64,000 nucleotides of DNA from Lentzea xinjiangensis (GCF_900110955.1 NZ_FOFR01000028.1:1-64000); one strand, 5' to 3'; counted from the first letter of the stretch, positions 15,648 through 24,818 are shown. Numbers and translations: made by a program. The notes: generated from the letters alone by a model not told the origin.

Positions 15648-16146
15648 CGTCACGCTCCCCCTCCGCCCGGCGAGAAGACCCGATCGTTCAGCATTGCCGC
15701 GAGAACACGCAAACAGCACGTCCGCCGACGGGAATTCGCCGTCACCGTCCATTCGGATTAACCCCATCGAGGCCACCCACAGGTGGCCCTGTACCAGGGG
15801 CGGAGCTGCACGCTCGGTAAAGGTCGAGGCCACTGCATTCACCTCTTGGGGTATGTCGAGTGTGATTTCTTGATCGACGCGCCTGAAGCCTCTATGACCG
15901 TGCCTACTCTCCTCGCATGCCGGAAACCCAGGAGACGCCCGGACCGACACCGCAAGCCCCACCCACGAGCCCGATCGTGATGAACACCCCCATCCACGAC
16001 CAGATCGCCGACCGGCTGGGAGTGCGCCAGAAGCAGCTACGGCCGGATTGACCTCCGATCGGCCGGACCCGTCTTTCGGCGGTCGACGAGCCCTACCCCG
16101 GACGGGTAGGAATGGCCCCTCTGCGAACCGGAGGGGGAGTTCGTCA
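15648..16146. other. intergenic region with hairpin and one small frame
   Basis: Nearly 500 bases between divergent genes. It contains a 7-bp hairpin GGCCACC/GGTGGCC (15771-15788), a relatively AT-rich segment around 15830-15900 likely to hold promoters, and a possible 44-aa frame (15917-16051, listed separately). The last bases before 16147 are the GGAGGGGGAG ribosome site of the S33 peptidase. Nothing else is recognisable. Confidence 0.6.
15917..16051 (+). CDS. possible 44-aa peptide
   Basis: An open frame whose product starts PETQETPGPTPQAP, Pro/Thr-rich, and ends with a charged segment, IHDQIADRLGVRQKQLRPD, that could form a helix. No ribosome site is obvious and I recognise no family. 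It lies in the leader region of the S33 peptidase gene and might be an unstructured small protein, a leader peptide or chance. An internal ATG (MNTPIHDQ) is an alternative start. Confidence 0.3.
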   Translation: MPETQETPGPTPQAPPTSPIVMNTPIHDQIADRLGVRQKQLRPD

Positions 16147-17649
16147 ATGCGTTTCACCGCACTGGCCGCCGCGGCCGCGCTCGTGATCACCGGCACGGCC
16201 GCCGCACAGGCCTCGGGAGGTGCCGCGGTCCCGAGGATCGCCTGGGCGGCGTGCGGACCGGAACACCCCGGCTTCGAGTGCGCCTCGGTGCGGGTGCCGC
16301 TCGACCACGACGACCCGCGTGGCGCCACCACCACCGTGGCGCTGGCGCGCAAGCCCGCGACCGACCGGGCGCGCCGGATCGGCTCGCTGTTCCTCAACCC
16401 CGGCGGGCCCGGTGGTTCCGGCGTCGGCTTCGCCCTGCGCGCCGGCGACGCGCTGTCGGCCAACCTGCACGGCCGGTTCGACATCGTCGGGTTCGACCCG
16501 CGCGGCGTCGGCAGGTCCGACCCGCTGCACTGCTTCGCCGACGAGGCCGAGCGGGACGAGTTCTTCGCGGGTGTCCCCGCCTTCCCGTACCAGGCGGAGC
16601 AGGAGCGGCCGTTCTTCCACAAGTACCGGTCGCTGGGCCCGGAGTGCCGCGACGACCAGAGGATCGCGCGGCACATGAGCACCGCGGACGTCGCACGGGA
16701 CATGGACCTGCTGCGCCGCGCCGTCGGTGACCGGAAGATCAGCTACCTGGGCTTCTCGTACGGCTCGTTCCTCGGCACCACCTACGCGAACCTGTTCCCG
16801 GACAACATCCGCGCGCTCGTCGTCGACGGCGTGCTCGACCCCGAGCTGTGGTCGAGCGGCCGCCAGGTCGAGTCCGACCGGATCGCCACCGCGGAGGAGT
16901 TCCGCGAGTTCCTCCGCACCTGCGAGGAGGCGGCGTGCGCCTTCGGGCCGCGGCCGCAGGAGCGCTGGACCGCACTGCTCGGCTCGGTGCGCGCCCGGCC
17001 GATCCGGCTCGGTGACCAGACCTACACCTACGACGCCGTGATCGCCGCGGCGATCGGCGCCATGTACTCGCCGGACGACTGGCCGGCCGCCGCCGAGCTC
17101 TTCGACCGGCTCTCCGACGCCGCGGCCGGGCTCGCCACCCCGGGGGTGTCCGCCGCGGCGGAACCGGACTACCCCAACGGGTTCGACGCCTACAACGGCA
17201 ACGTGTGCGCGGACATCGAGTTCCCCCGCGACTTCCGCTCGTACCAGGCGATCTCCCGTTACGCCGCAGCCGGTTCGGAGTTCGGCCCGGCGTGGTGGTG
17301 GGGCAACGCGGCCTGCGCGGACTGGCCGGTCAACCCCGACCGCCACACCGGTGGCTGGCGCACCCGCACCAGCGCGCCGGTTCTGGTGGTGGGCAACCAC
17401 TTCGACGGCATCACCGACTTCCGCGGCGCGCAGGCCGTGAACCGGCAGCTCGCGGGAAGCCGTCTGCTGGCTTATGCGGGTTGGGGACACTCGGCGTACG
17501 GCCTGAGCAAGTGCGCGACCGACCACACGAACGCCTACCTGCTCAACGGAACACTGCCGCCGGTCGGCACGGTGTGCCCGGCGAACCCGAACCCGTTCCT
17601 GCCCGGCGTGGCGGCCGCCGAGCCGTTGTTCACGCCCGCGCGGAGGTGA
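16147..17649 (+). CDS. secreted S33 tripeptidyl aminopeptidase-like hydrolase
   Basis: A 500-aa alpha/beta hydrolase with a signal peptide (first 22 residues, ending AQASG). It matches the Streptomyces tripeptidyl aminopeptidase (SlpD/SlpE-type) family: oxyanion strand LNPGGPGGSG, nucleophile elbow GFSYGS, and a C-terminal TAP-like domain with APVLVVGNHFDGIT (catalytic Asp region) and GWGHSAYG (catalytic His). Such enzymes remove tripeptides or short peptides from protein N termini outside the cell and would complete digestion begun by the nearby endoproteases. Start ATG at 16147 behind GGAGGGGGAG. Its 3' end overlaps the convergent helicase gene by 20 bases. Confidence 0.93.
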   Translation: MRFTALAAAAALVITGTAAAQASGGAAVPRIAWAACGPEHPGFECASVRVPLDHDDPRGATTTVALARKPATDRARRIGSLFLNPGGPGGSGVGFALRAGDALSANLHGRFDIVGFDPRGVGRSDPLHCFADEAERDEFFAGVPAFPYQAEQERPFFHKYRSLGPECRDDQRIARHMSTADVARDMDLLRRAVGDRKISYLGFSYGSFLGTTYANLFPDNIRALVVDGVLDPELWSSGRQVESDRIATAEEFREFLRTCEEAACAFGPRPQERWTALLGSVRARPIRLGDQTYTYDAVIAAAIGAMYSPDDWPAAAELFDRLSDAAAGLATPGVSAAAEPDYPNGFDAYNGNVCADIEFPRDFRSYQAISRYAAAGSEFGPAWWWGNAACADWPVNPDRHTGGWRTRTSAPVLVVGNHFDGITDFRGAQAVNRQLAGSRLLAYAGWGHSAYGLSKCATDHTNAYLLNGTLPPVGTVCPANPNPFLPGVAAAEPLFTPARR

Positions 17650-20419
17650 CGCCGGGAGCCAGCTCCCGGACCAGCTCCAGCGCCGCACGCGCGGGGTCGT
17701 CGCCGAACCGGCTGCCGAACGCGTCGTGCACGCGCCACCCCGCGTGGGTGAGCGCACGCCAGCGGCCCAGGTGCGCTGATGCCCCGTCCGGGTGCGGGCG
17801 CGTCTCCACCGCCACGGCCTCGTCCTTCTCGCCGACGACGAGGTCCACCCTCCACCGCCCCACCGGGTAGCCCGTGCGCACGGTCAGCCCGGCGGTCCTC
17901 AGCTCCTCGGCGAGCCGGGCGGTCCAGGCGTCGCCGGGTTCGGCGCCGGCGGTCTCGGTGGGCGCGGTTCCGGCGTGCCGCAGGTACTCGCCGGCCAGGC
18001 CGGGCGGCCGCGGCACCGACGTGATCACGTGCACGTGCCGGCGGGCGCGGGTGGTGAGCACCGCGAACAGGTTGCGGTCGTTCACGAACCGCCACGCGCC
18101 CGGCTTGGCGTCGGCGGCGAGGCTGATCACGACCTCGTCGAACTCGCTGCCCTGCACGCCGTGCACCGTGCCGACGCGGACACCACCGGCGGTGATCTCG
18201 TCCAGCGCCAGCTCTTCCAGCAGCGCTGCCTCCACGGCGTCGGCCTGCGCGCGGAACGGCGTCACGACACCGATCGACCGCACGCCCGCCGCGATCCGTT
18301 GCCGCACATGGGCGAGCACGGCGTCGACCTCGGTCCGGTTGACGCCCGTCCGCGTCCGTTCCCCGGCGACGTGCTCGGTGTCGATGCAGTCGGCGTCCGC
18401 GATCGCCGGGTGCGTGGTCAGCAGCGCCATCCTGCCCTCGTAGAACTTCTCGGCGGCGAACCCGATGAGGTGCGGCGCGCAGCGGTGGTGCTCGTCGAGC
18501 CAGTGCACGCCCGCGGTCGCGGCCGCCGCGTCGAACAGGCTCACCTTCGGCACGTCCAGCCGGTCGCGCAGCTCCGGTACGCCCTCCGCCTCCACCGCCG
18601 CTCGCACGGTCTCCTCGCTCACGAACGACACGTGGCGGAGCTGCCGCGGGTCACCGCCGATCACCGCGGAACGCCCGCGCAGCAGGGCGGGCGCGGCCAG
18701 CGGCTGGTCGACGTGACTGGCCTCGTCGACGACCACGAGGTCGAACATGCCCGGCACCGGCGGCAGGATGTCCTCCACATCGGACAGCGTGCCGACCCAC
18801 AGCGGCAGTGCCGCCACGAGATCCGCGCTGTCGACCTCCGCCAGCCCGCGCCGCCGGGCCGCCCGACCTGACCTCAGCGCCTTCGCCAGCGCCGCCACCG
18901 CGCGGCGCGCGCCCGGTCCCCTGCGGCTGACCGCGTGCTCCGCGAGCCAGGCGGCCGTCGCCGCGCGGCTCGCTTCGTCCTGCTCGGCCAGCAACGACCG
19001 CAGCTCGCCGAACGCCGTCCCGCCGCTCGCCCCGAGCCGGACGGCGGCCGCGGTCTGCTCGGCCGCGAGCACCGCGGCGGTCAGGTCTTCCGGGGAGGCC
19101 TCGTGCGCTCCGGTGTGCTTGCGGACCTTGTTCAGCGCCCGGCGCGTGCGCAGTCCACTGAGGAACCCAGTGCGCGGCTGGAGGAGTTCCTTCAGCCGAG
19201 GGAAATCCACGCCCGCGTCGAACGCTTTGGGTGCCACCGCGCGATGCATGGCCATCAACGCCTGGTGTCTCACGGCCTCCGCGGCGAGCATTTCGTCGTT
19301 CAGCGCCGACACGACCGCAGTCTCGATCCGTGCGACAGCCGCGGCCGCCGCGCTCCGGGCTCTCCGCAGTTCCTCCAGCCGGTCGTGCTCGGCGGTGGCG
19401 TCGAGTCCGTCGCTCAGCTCACGTGCCATCTCCTGGCGCAGCTCGGAGTCGCCGAACAGCACCGGCACCGGGCCACCCGCCCGGCGCAGCGCGGCGCCGA
19501 GCACGTCGGCGGCGTTGCGCGTGCGGCTCGCGAGCAGCACGGACTTCCCCGCCGCCACCGCGTCGAGTGCGAGCGCGGCCAGGGTGTGGGTCTTGCCGGA
19601 GCCCGGCGGCCCGCCGACGACGGTGATCCGTGCACGGCGTGCGTGCTCGACGGCTCGTCGCTGGCTGTGGCTGAGCGGCAACGGCGAGCTGATCGGCTCG
19701 TCCGGGCCGGCGGGTTCCGCGCCGGCTCCGTACAGGGCGGCGAGGGCGGTGTCCTCGACGCCGGCCGACGCCGCCCACTCGTACAGCGCCGCGCCCTGCT
19801 CGGTCGTCACGACGGCCTCACCCGCGTGCAGCCCCGCGCCCACCGCCACGACCAGTTCATCGCCGGAGATCAGGGGCCAGGGGTCCGCGCGGACGACCGG
19901 GACGTCCGCGAAGCCGGCGAGCCGCAGCGTCTCGGTGATCCACTCCTCGGTCGGCGTGAGCGCGGCCTCCCGCTCGGCGGCCTTCGTCCAGTCGCCGACC
20001 AACGGGAACACGCCCGCGTCACCGGCGACGTGGAAGGCGTAGCCGGACCCGATCCCCTTGTGCAGCCGGACGGGACGGGAGACCAACGGCAGGCACACGC
20101 GCCGGCGCCGGCCCTCGACCTGCGCGGGCCCGGTGAGGAACGCCCAGCCCAGCCGCAGCAGCCGGTCCTCCCGGTGCAGGGCGTCGAACGCGGCCAGGCG
20201 CGCGGCCTGCTCCCGCGCCTGCTTCGGCGCGCTCCACGTGACCGGTTGCCACTGCTCGCCGTCCTGCTGCGCGGTGATGGCCCGCCACGACGGCTCGTGA
20301 TCACCGAGCCACAGCAGACCGGCCGCCTTGGTGAGGTCGAGCTGCACCTTCCGCGGCTGCTCCGCGGCGCTCAACCGGGCGAGGGTGCGCAGGACGGCCG
20401 GAACGTTCACGGCGTACAT
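17630..20419 (-). CDS. SF1 (DNA2/NAM7-like) helicase with nuclease-like C terminus
   Basis: A 929-aa predicted helicase. Residues 1-240 are an unknown N-terminal domain. The motor shows Walker A GGPPGSGKTHT, Walker B DLVVVDEASH, motif III GDPRQLRHV, motif V TVHGVQGSEFDEVVIS and motif VI TTRARRHVHV; a long Ala/Arg-rich insert separates motifs Ia and II. The last 80 residues (RWRVDLVVG then EAVAVETRPHP) resemble a Vsr/DUF559-type PD-(D/E)xK fold with Arg in place of Lys. The role is unknown: repair, RNA/DNA processing or defence are possible. The ATG at 20419 is chosen; a GTG at 20458, 8 bases past the upstream stop, is an alternative. Confidence 0.85.
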   Translation of the reverse strand: MYAVNVPAVLRTLARLSAAEQPRKVQLDLTKAAGLLWLGDHEPSWRAITAQQDGEQWQPVTWSAPKQAREQAARLAAFDALHREDRLLRLGWAFLTGPAQVEGRRRRVCLPLVSRPVRLHKGIGSGYAFHVAGDAGVFPLVGDWTKAAEREAALTPTEEWITETLRLAGFADVPVVRADPWPLISGDELVVAVGAGLHAGEAVVTTEQGAALYEWAASAGVEDTALAALYGAGAEPAGPDEPISSPLPLSHSQRRAVEHARRARITVVGGPPGSGKTHTLAALALDAVAAGKSVLLASRTRNAADVLGAALRRAGGPVPVLFGDSELRQEMARELSDGLDATAEHDRLEELRRARSAAAAAVARIETAVVSALNDEMLAAEAVRHQALMAMHRAVAPKAFDAGVDFPRLKELLQPRTGFLSGLRTRRALNKVRKHTGAHEASPEDLTAAVLAAEQTAAAVRLGASGGTAFGELRSLLAEQDEASRAATAAWLAEHAVSRRGPGARRAVAALAKALRSGRAARRRGLAEVDSADLVAALPLWVGTLSDVEDILPPVPGMFDLVVVDEASHVDQPLAAPALLRGRSAVIGGDPRQLRHVSFVSEETVRAAVEAEGVPELRDRLDVPKVSLFDAAAATAGVHWLDEHHRCAPHLIGFAAEKFYEGRMALLTTHPAIADADCIDTEHVAGERTRTGVNRTEVDAVLAHVRQRIAAGVRSIGVVTPFRAQADAVEAALLEELALDEITAGGVRVGTVHGVQGSEFDEVVISLAADAKPGAWRFVNDRNLFAVLTTRARRHVHVITSVPRPPGLAGEYLRHAGTAPTETAGAEPGDAWTARLAEELRTAGLTVRTGYPVGRWRVDLVVGEKDEAVAVETRPHPDGASAHLGRWRALTHAGWRVHDAFGSRFGDDPARAALELVRELAPGVTSARA

Positions 20420-20452
20420 CGTGCCATCAGGACAGATGCCACGATGTACGCC
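20411..20452 (-). terminator. large hairpin between subtilase stop and helicase start
   Basis: Bases 20411-20428 and 20435-20452 are inverted copies over 18 positions with a single mismatch and a 6-base loop. The hairpin begins 14 bases past the subtilase stop and contains the helicase ATG (20417-20419). It could end subtilase transcription, or hide the helicase start in any read-through message. Confidence 0.7.
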
Positions 20453-20465
20453 GCTCACAACAGGA

Positions 20466-22280
20466 TCAGAGCGTCAGGCTCCACGTGTCGATGGTGCCGA
20501 CATCGGTGGTGGCCGCGTCACGGACCCTGAGGTTCCAGGTGCCGTTGCGCGTCTCCGACGACAGGTTGACGGTGTAGGTCTGGTCGATGTTGTCGGCGCT
20601 GCCTCCCGACCGGTTGCTCAGCGAGTAGGCCGACCCGTCCGGTGCCACCAGGTCGACGACCAGGTCACCGCGGTAGGTGTGCTTGATGTGCACCTCGACC
20701 TTGGCGGTGGCCGACGCGGTGCCGGTGCAGCCCGCGACGGTGATCGAGCTCGTCACCGTCGAGTTGTCCGGGATCGCGACGTCCGTGCCGTTGGTCTGGG
20801 TGGCGCACGACGCCGCGCCGACCGTCCACGTGAACGAGGTGCTGCCCGAACCGCCCGCGGACGCGGTGGCCGTGGCGGTCACGGTGTAGGCGCCCGCGAC
20901 CGAGGCGGTGCCGGTGACGAGCCCGGACGCGGAGATCGAGAGACCGGTCGGCAGACCGGTGGCCGTCCACGTGTACGGCGCGGTGCCGCCGGACGCGGAC
21001 AGCTGCAGGTTCACCGTGCCGTTGAGCGCCGTCGTCTGGTTGCCGGGGTTGGTCACCGAGACGCCGGGGACACCGCCGGTGCCGGTGCGCAGCAGGAGGT
21101 TCGCCGAGTTGGCACCGGGGTTGGTGACCTTGCCGGGGGTGGCCTGGGCGAGGATCGCGGCGTGCACCTCGGCCGGGGTCTTGGCCGGGTGGTCCGCGAG
21201 GTGCAGCGCGGCCGCGCCGGCGACGTGCGGGGACGCCATCGACGTGCCGCTCATCGTGGCCGAGCCGGTGTTGCTGCTGTGGGACGCGGACACGATGTCC
21301 TGCCCCGGTGCGAACAGGTCGCTGCAGGTGCCGAAGCTCGAGAAGGACGCGCGGGCGTCCGTGCGGGCGGTCGCCATGACGTTGATCGTCTCGGTGACGC
21401 GCTGCGGTGAGTACTTGCAGGAGTCGTCGTTGAAGTTGCCCGCCGCCACGACGTAGGTGACGCCGCCGCGGATGGACGCGCGGACGGCGTCGTCCAGCAC
21501 GCGGCTCGGTTCGTTCGCGGTCCCGGTGTAGAGGCTCATGTTCGCCACGGCCGGGAGGACCGCGTTCGCGGTGACCCAGTCGACGCCCGCCGCCTCGGTG
21601 GCGACGGAGCCGCCGCCGGCGCAGTTGAGCACGCGGACGGCCTTGAGCTTGACGTTCTTCGCCACGCCGTAGGCCGCGCCGCCGACGGTGCCCGCCACGT
21701 GCGTGCCGTGGCCCTGGCAGTCCTTGCCGTTGCGGCCGTCGGTGAACGCGTCGAAGCCGAACGACGCCCGCCCGCCGAAGTCGGCGTGGTCGTAGTTGAT
21801 GCCGGTGTCGATCACGTACGCGGTGACGTTCGCGGCGCCGGTGCTGTAGCTGTACTTGCTGTTCAGCGGCAGGTCGGCCTGGTCGACCCGGTCGAGCCCC
21901 CACGACGGCGGGTTGAGCTGGTCGGCCAGGACCTGCACCGTCCGGTCCTGCTCCACGTAGGCCACCGACGGGTCGGCGGCGAGGCGCTTGGCCTGCTGCT
22001 TCGACATGGTGGCCGAGAAGCCCTTGAACGCGGCCCGGTAGGTGAAGCCGACCTTGCCGCCGTAGCGCCCGAGCAGGCCGTCGGCACGGCCGCCGACCTC
22101 GGACCGCGCCACGGCGTTGTCCTTGAGCACCACGATGTAGCTGTCCTGGACGGCGTTCGGCGCGCTCTCCGCGACGATCGGGCCCTCCGGTTGTGCGGCG
22201 ACAGTCTGTGGGAGCGCTAACACCGATCCCATGGCGGCGATCGCCGCCACACCGAGCGTGCGCAGGGTGCGTTGTCCCAT
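20466..22280 (-). CDS. secreted subtilisin-like protease with P domain
   Basis: A 604-aa exported serine protease. Order: signal peptide (1-29), I9 inhibitor propeptide (about 45-120, ending SVAYVEQDRTVQ), proteinase K-type S8 domain (130-385) with the triad blocks VIDTGINYDH, GHGTHVAG and GTSMASPHVAG, an Ig-like putative-Ig domain (GLPTGLSISASGLVTGT), and a C-terminal proprotein-convertase P domain (about 485-604). Start is the ATG at 22280 behind AAGGAG. Likely an extracellular endoprotease; the P domain usually stabilises or targets the enzyme. A 16-bp inverted repeat lies in its leader. Confidence 0.95.
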   Translation of the reverse strand: MGQRTLRTLGVAAIAAMGSVLALPQTVAAQPEGPIVAESAPNAVQDSYIVVLKDNAVARSEVGGRADGLLGRYGGKVGFTYRAAFKGFSATMSKQQAKRLAADPSVAYVEQDRTVQVLADQLNPPSWGLDRVDQADLPLNSKYSYSTGAANVTAYVIDTGINYDHADFGGRASFGFDAFTDGRNGKDCQGHGTHVAGTVGGAAYGVAKNVKLKAVRVLNCAGGGSVATEAAGVDWVTANAVLPAVANMSLYTGTANEPSRVLDDAVRASIRGGVTYVVAAGNFNDDSCKYSPQRVTETINVMATARTDARASFSSFGTCSDLFAPGQDIVSASHSSNTGSATMSGTSMASPHVAGAAALHLADHPAKTPAEVHAAILAQATPGKVTNPGANSANLLLRTGTGGVPGVSVTNPGNQTTALNGTVNLQLSASGGTAPYTWTATGLPTGLSISASGLVTGTASVAGAYTVTATATASAGGSGSTSFTWTVGAASCATQTNGTDVAIPDNSTVTSSITVAGCTGTASATAKVEVHIKHTYRGDLVVDLVAPDGSAYSLSNRSGGSADNIDQTYTVNLSSETRNGTWNLRVRDAATTDVGTIDTWSLTL

Positions 22281-22301
22281 CACTGCTCCTTGATCGCAGG
22301 G

Positions 22302-22360
22302 AACCGCGTGTGAACGCGGGCCGGCCCTCGACGGCCCAACAGATGCGTTCACACGCGGTT
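22302..22360. promoter_or_regulatory. perfect 16-bp inverted repeat in the subtilase leader
   Basis: AACCGCGTGTGAACGC (22302-22317) and GCGTTCACACGCGGTT (22345-22360) are exact inverted copies around a 27-base GC-rich loop. It lies between the leftward sigma factor gene and the leftward subtilase gene, ending 22 bases from the latter's start codon. It may be the sigma gene's terminator, a leader stem-loop of the protease mRNA, or a large operator. Confidence 0.65.
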
Positions 22361-22446
22361 GCGAAACAGCGGTAGCCCGCCGATCAGCGGACGTGATGAG
22401 TCTTTAGTTGGGACAACGCTCTCTACAAGCGACTTTCGTACTGTTG

Positions 22447-23385
22447 TCAGCCGGCGAGCGCGAAGAGCTCGTCTTGCTGACCGGACTGCTTGAGCACCGC
22501 GAGCGACTGCTTCTCGAGCTGGCGGATCCGCTCGCGGGTCAGGCCGAGCTCCTCCGCGACCTCCTGGAGGGTGCGCTCACGCCCGTCCTCCAGGCCGAAC
22601 CGCAGGCGCATGATCCGGCCCTGGCGTTCGGGCAGGACGTCCAACAGGGACCGCACGCCCTCGGTGAACTCCTGGCGTTCCACGAGGTCCGGTGCCGAGA
22701 CGCCGTCGGTGTCCTGGATCAGGTCGCCCAGCACCGAGTCGCCCTCGTCGCCGACCGGCGTCTCCAGCGACACGCACGTGCGCGCGGCGTCGCGCAGGTC
22801 CTGGACCCGGCCCACCGAGCACTTCGCCTCGGCGGCGATCTCCTCGACGGTCGCCTCGCGGCCGAACTGCGCGGAGAGCTTCTGCCCGATCTTCTTGAGC
22901 TTGTTGACCTCCTCCACGACGTGGACCGGGAGGCGGACCGTGCGGGTCTGTTCGGCCAGACCCCGCTCGATCGCCTGACGGATCCACCACATCGCGTAGG
23001 TGGAGAACTTGTAGCCCTTGGCGTAGTCGAACTTCTCGACCGCCCGGATCAGGCCGAGGTTGCCCTCCTGCACGACGTCCAGGAACGGCAGCCCGCGGAA
23101 CGAGTGCTTCTTCGCGACCGACACGACCAGGCGCAGGTTCGCGCGGATCATGTGGTCCTTGGCGCGCTCGCCGTCGGCGACGACCCGGCGCAGCAGCCTG
23201 GCGTCGCCGCGGGTGGCACCGGTCCGCAGCAGGTGGGCGGCGTAGACGCCCGCCTCGATGCGCTTGGCCAGGTCGACCTCCTCCGACGCGGTGAGCAGCG
23301 GCGTGCCGCCGACATCGCGCAGGTACTGGCCGACCAGGTCCGCGTCCTGCTGTCCGGACGCGCGGTTCTTCAGATCTGCAGGCAT
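22447..23385 (-). CDS. RNA polymerase group 2 sigma factor (HrdA/C/D-like)
   Basis: A 312-aa primary-like sigma factor. It has region 1.2 (LVGQYLRDVGGTPLLT), 2.1-2.4 with the highly conserved NLRLVVSVAKKH, FLDVVQEGNLGLIRAVEKFD and FSTYAMWWIRQAI, region 3, and region 4.2 helix-turn-helix (LQEVAEELGLTRERIRQLE). It lacks the long acidic region 1.1 of the vegetative HrdB, so it is a non-essential paralogue of the HrdA/C/D or SigB-of-mycobacteria type. Start ATG at 23385 after GGGGGGA. Neighbouring stress-type genes (RsbW-like ATPase nearby) may be coincidental. Confidence 0.95.
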   Translation of the reverse strand: MPADLKNRASGQQDADLVGQYLRDVGGTPLLTASEEVDLAKRIEAGVYAAHLLRTGATRGDARLLRRVVADGERAKDHMIRANLRLVVSVAKKHSFRGLPFLDVVQEGNLGLIRAVEKFDYAKGYKFSTYAMWWIRQAIERGLAEQTRTVRLPVHVVEEVNKLKKIGQKLSAQFGREATVEEIAAEAKCSVGRVQDLRDAARTCVSLETPVGDEGDSVLGDLIQDTDGVSAPDLVERQEFTEGVRSLLDVLPERQGRIMRLRFGLEDGRERTLQEVAEELGLTRERIRQLEKQSLAVLKQSGQQDELFALAG

Positions 23386-23449
23386 GACAAATCCCCCCGT
23401 TTCCGTTGGCAGGAGTGGCAGCCGAACTGGCTGCACTGGGTGTAACGGT

Positions 23450-24733
23450 TCAGAAGGCCTGGTCATTCCGCGGGGCGCGTTGTGACCTCAGCCTCACCCG
23501 CGTGACGGCGTGGTGCTCCACGGCCAGCACCTCGATCCTCCAGCCGGAGACCTCCACCACGTCACCCGGTTCTTCGGGGATGCGGCCGAGGACCAGCAGC
23601 ACCAGGCCGGCGATCGTGGCGTACGGGCCGGGCGGGGCGTCCTTCAGCTCGACGCCGACATCCGCCAGGTCGTGGACCGGGAACGTGCCGGGCAGCTCGA
23701 TCGAGCCGTCCGGCTCGGCCCGCACCGCCACCACGTCGGCGTCGGTCTCGTCGTAGATCTCACCGACGATCTCCTCGAGCAGGTCCTCCAGAGTCACGAT
23801 GCCGCCGACCGCGCCGTGCTCGTCGACCACCAGCGCCATCTGCTCGTGCTCTGCTTTCATTCGGCGCAACGCGTCCGTGACGCGCACCGAGTCCGGCAGC
23901 ACCATCGGGGTGCGTGCCACGTCCGCGAGCGCCACCGCGTCGTCGAGCAGATCGCGCAGGTTCACCACGCCGATCACGTCGTCGAGGTGACCGTCCTTGG
24001 TCACGGGTGCTCGCGAATGTCCGGACTTGGCCAAGACTTCCCGCGCGGTGGCGGTGTCCAAACCTGATTCGAGGACGGTGACGAGCCGGCGCGGTACCAG
24101 GACCTCGCGCAGCTTGCGCTCGTGGATCTCCAGCGCACCGGTCATGATGGTGCGCTGCTCGGCGTTCAGATGTTGTTGCACCTCAACGAGATCGCGCAGC
24201 TCCTCGGCCGACATCTGCTCCTCGTCGGCGTCCGGGTCACCGCCGAGGACCCGCACCACGAGATCGGTCGCCTTGCTGAGCAGCCACACCACCGGACGTG
24301 ACACGATCGACAGGAAGTCCAGCGGCCGCGCGATGATCTTCGACCAGCGCACCGCGTACTGCATCGCGAGGCGCTTGGGCGCCAGTTCCCCGAAGACCAG
24401 CGTGAAGAACGTGAGAACGATCGTCACCAGCGCGATCGCGACACCGCTCGCCGCGCCGCCGAGGAAGCTCAGCAACGGCACGAGAGGCTGCGCGAGCGAC
24501 ACCGCCGCCGTCGCCGACGCGAGGAACCCGGAGAGCGTGATCCCGATCTGCACGGTCGCGAAGTACCGGTTCGGATCCCTGGCCAGCCGGACGAGCGCGT
24601 GGCGCCCTTCCCGCTCCAGGGATCGGAGCTGTCCTTCCCGCAGGGACACCAACGCCATCTCGCTGCCCGCGAACGTCGCGTTGAGCAGCACCAGCACCGC
24701 GACGAGCGCGAGGTCCAAGCCAAAGCCATCCAC
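23450..24733 (-). CDS. CNNM/CorC (hemolysin C)-family membrane protein with CBS pair
   Basis: A 427-aa protein: a DUF21 membrane domain (about residues 1-190, with LNATFAGSEMALVSL and LTFFTLVFGELAPKRLAM), two CBS domains (about 205-330, REVLVPRRLVTVLE and MALVVDEHGAVGGIVTLEDLLEEIVGEI) and a C-terminal CorC_HlyC domain (about 345-425). The family is linked to Mg/Co efflux or membrane ion homeostasis, with the CBS pair sensing nucleotides; the old name hemolysin is misleading. The GTG at 24733 places the first helix at the N terminus. It precedes the sigma gene on the same strand with a 64-base gap. Confidence 0.93.
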   Translation of the reverse strand: MDGFGLDLALVAVLVLLNATFAGSEMALVSLREGQLRSLEREGRHALVRLARDPNRYFATVQIGITLSGFLASATAAVSLAQPLVPLLSFLGGAASGVAIALVTIVLTFFTLVFGELAPKRLAMQYAVRWSKIIARPLDFLSIVSRPVVWLLSKATDLVVRVLGGDPDADEEQMSAEELRDLVEVQQHLNAEQRTIMTGALEIHERKLREVLVPRRLVTVLESGLDTATAREVLAKSGHSRAPVTKDGHLDDVIGVVNLRDLLDDAVALADVARTPMVLPDSVRVTDALRRMKAEHEQMALVVDEHGAVGGIVTLEDLLEEIVGEIYDETDADVVAVRAEPDGSIELPGTFPVHDLADVGVELKDAPPGPYATIAGLVLLVLGRIPEEPGDVVEVSGWRIEVLAVEHHAVTRVRLRSQRAPRNDQAF

Positions 24734-24818
24734 ACGTTTGGGGTAGCACGCACAGTGGTATTTCGCACCCTGACGGCCATCTTGAGCAGCCAGGAAGGCC
24801 TCAGTCGAACGAGGGTGG

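Noticed and set aside
14664..16703. PRPP synthetase frame extended to 679 aa
   Set aside because: Upstream residues are not family-like and overlap the start of the S33 peptidase; the ATG at 15647 has a ribosome site.
23450..24733. True hemolysin
   Set aside because: The hemolysin name comes from a historical HlyC label; DUF21 plus CBS plus CorC_HlyC domains point to ion homeostasis.
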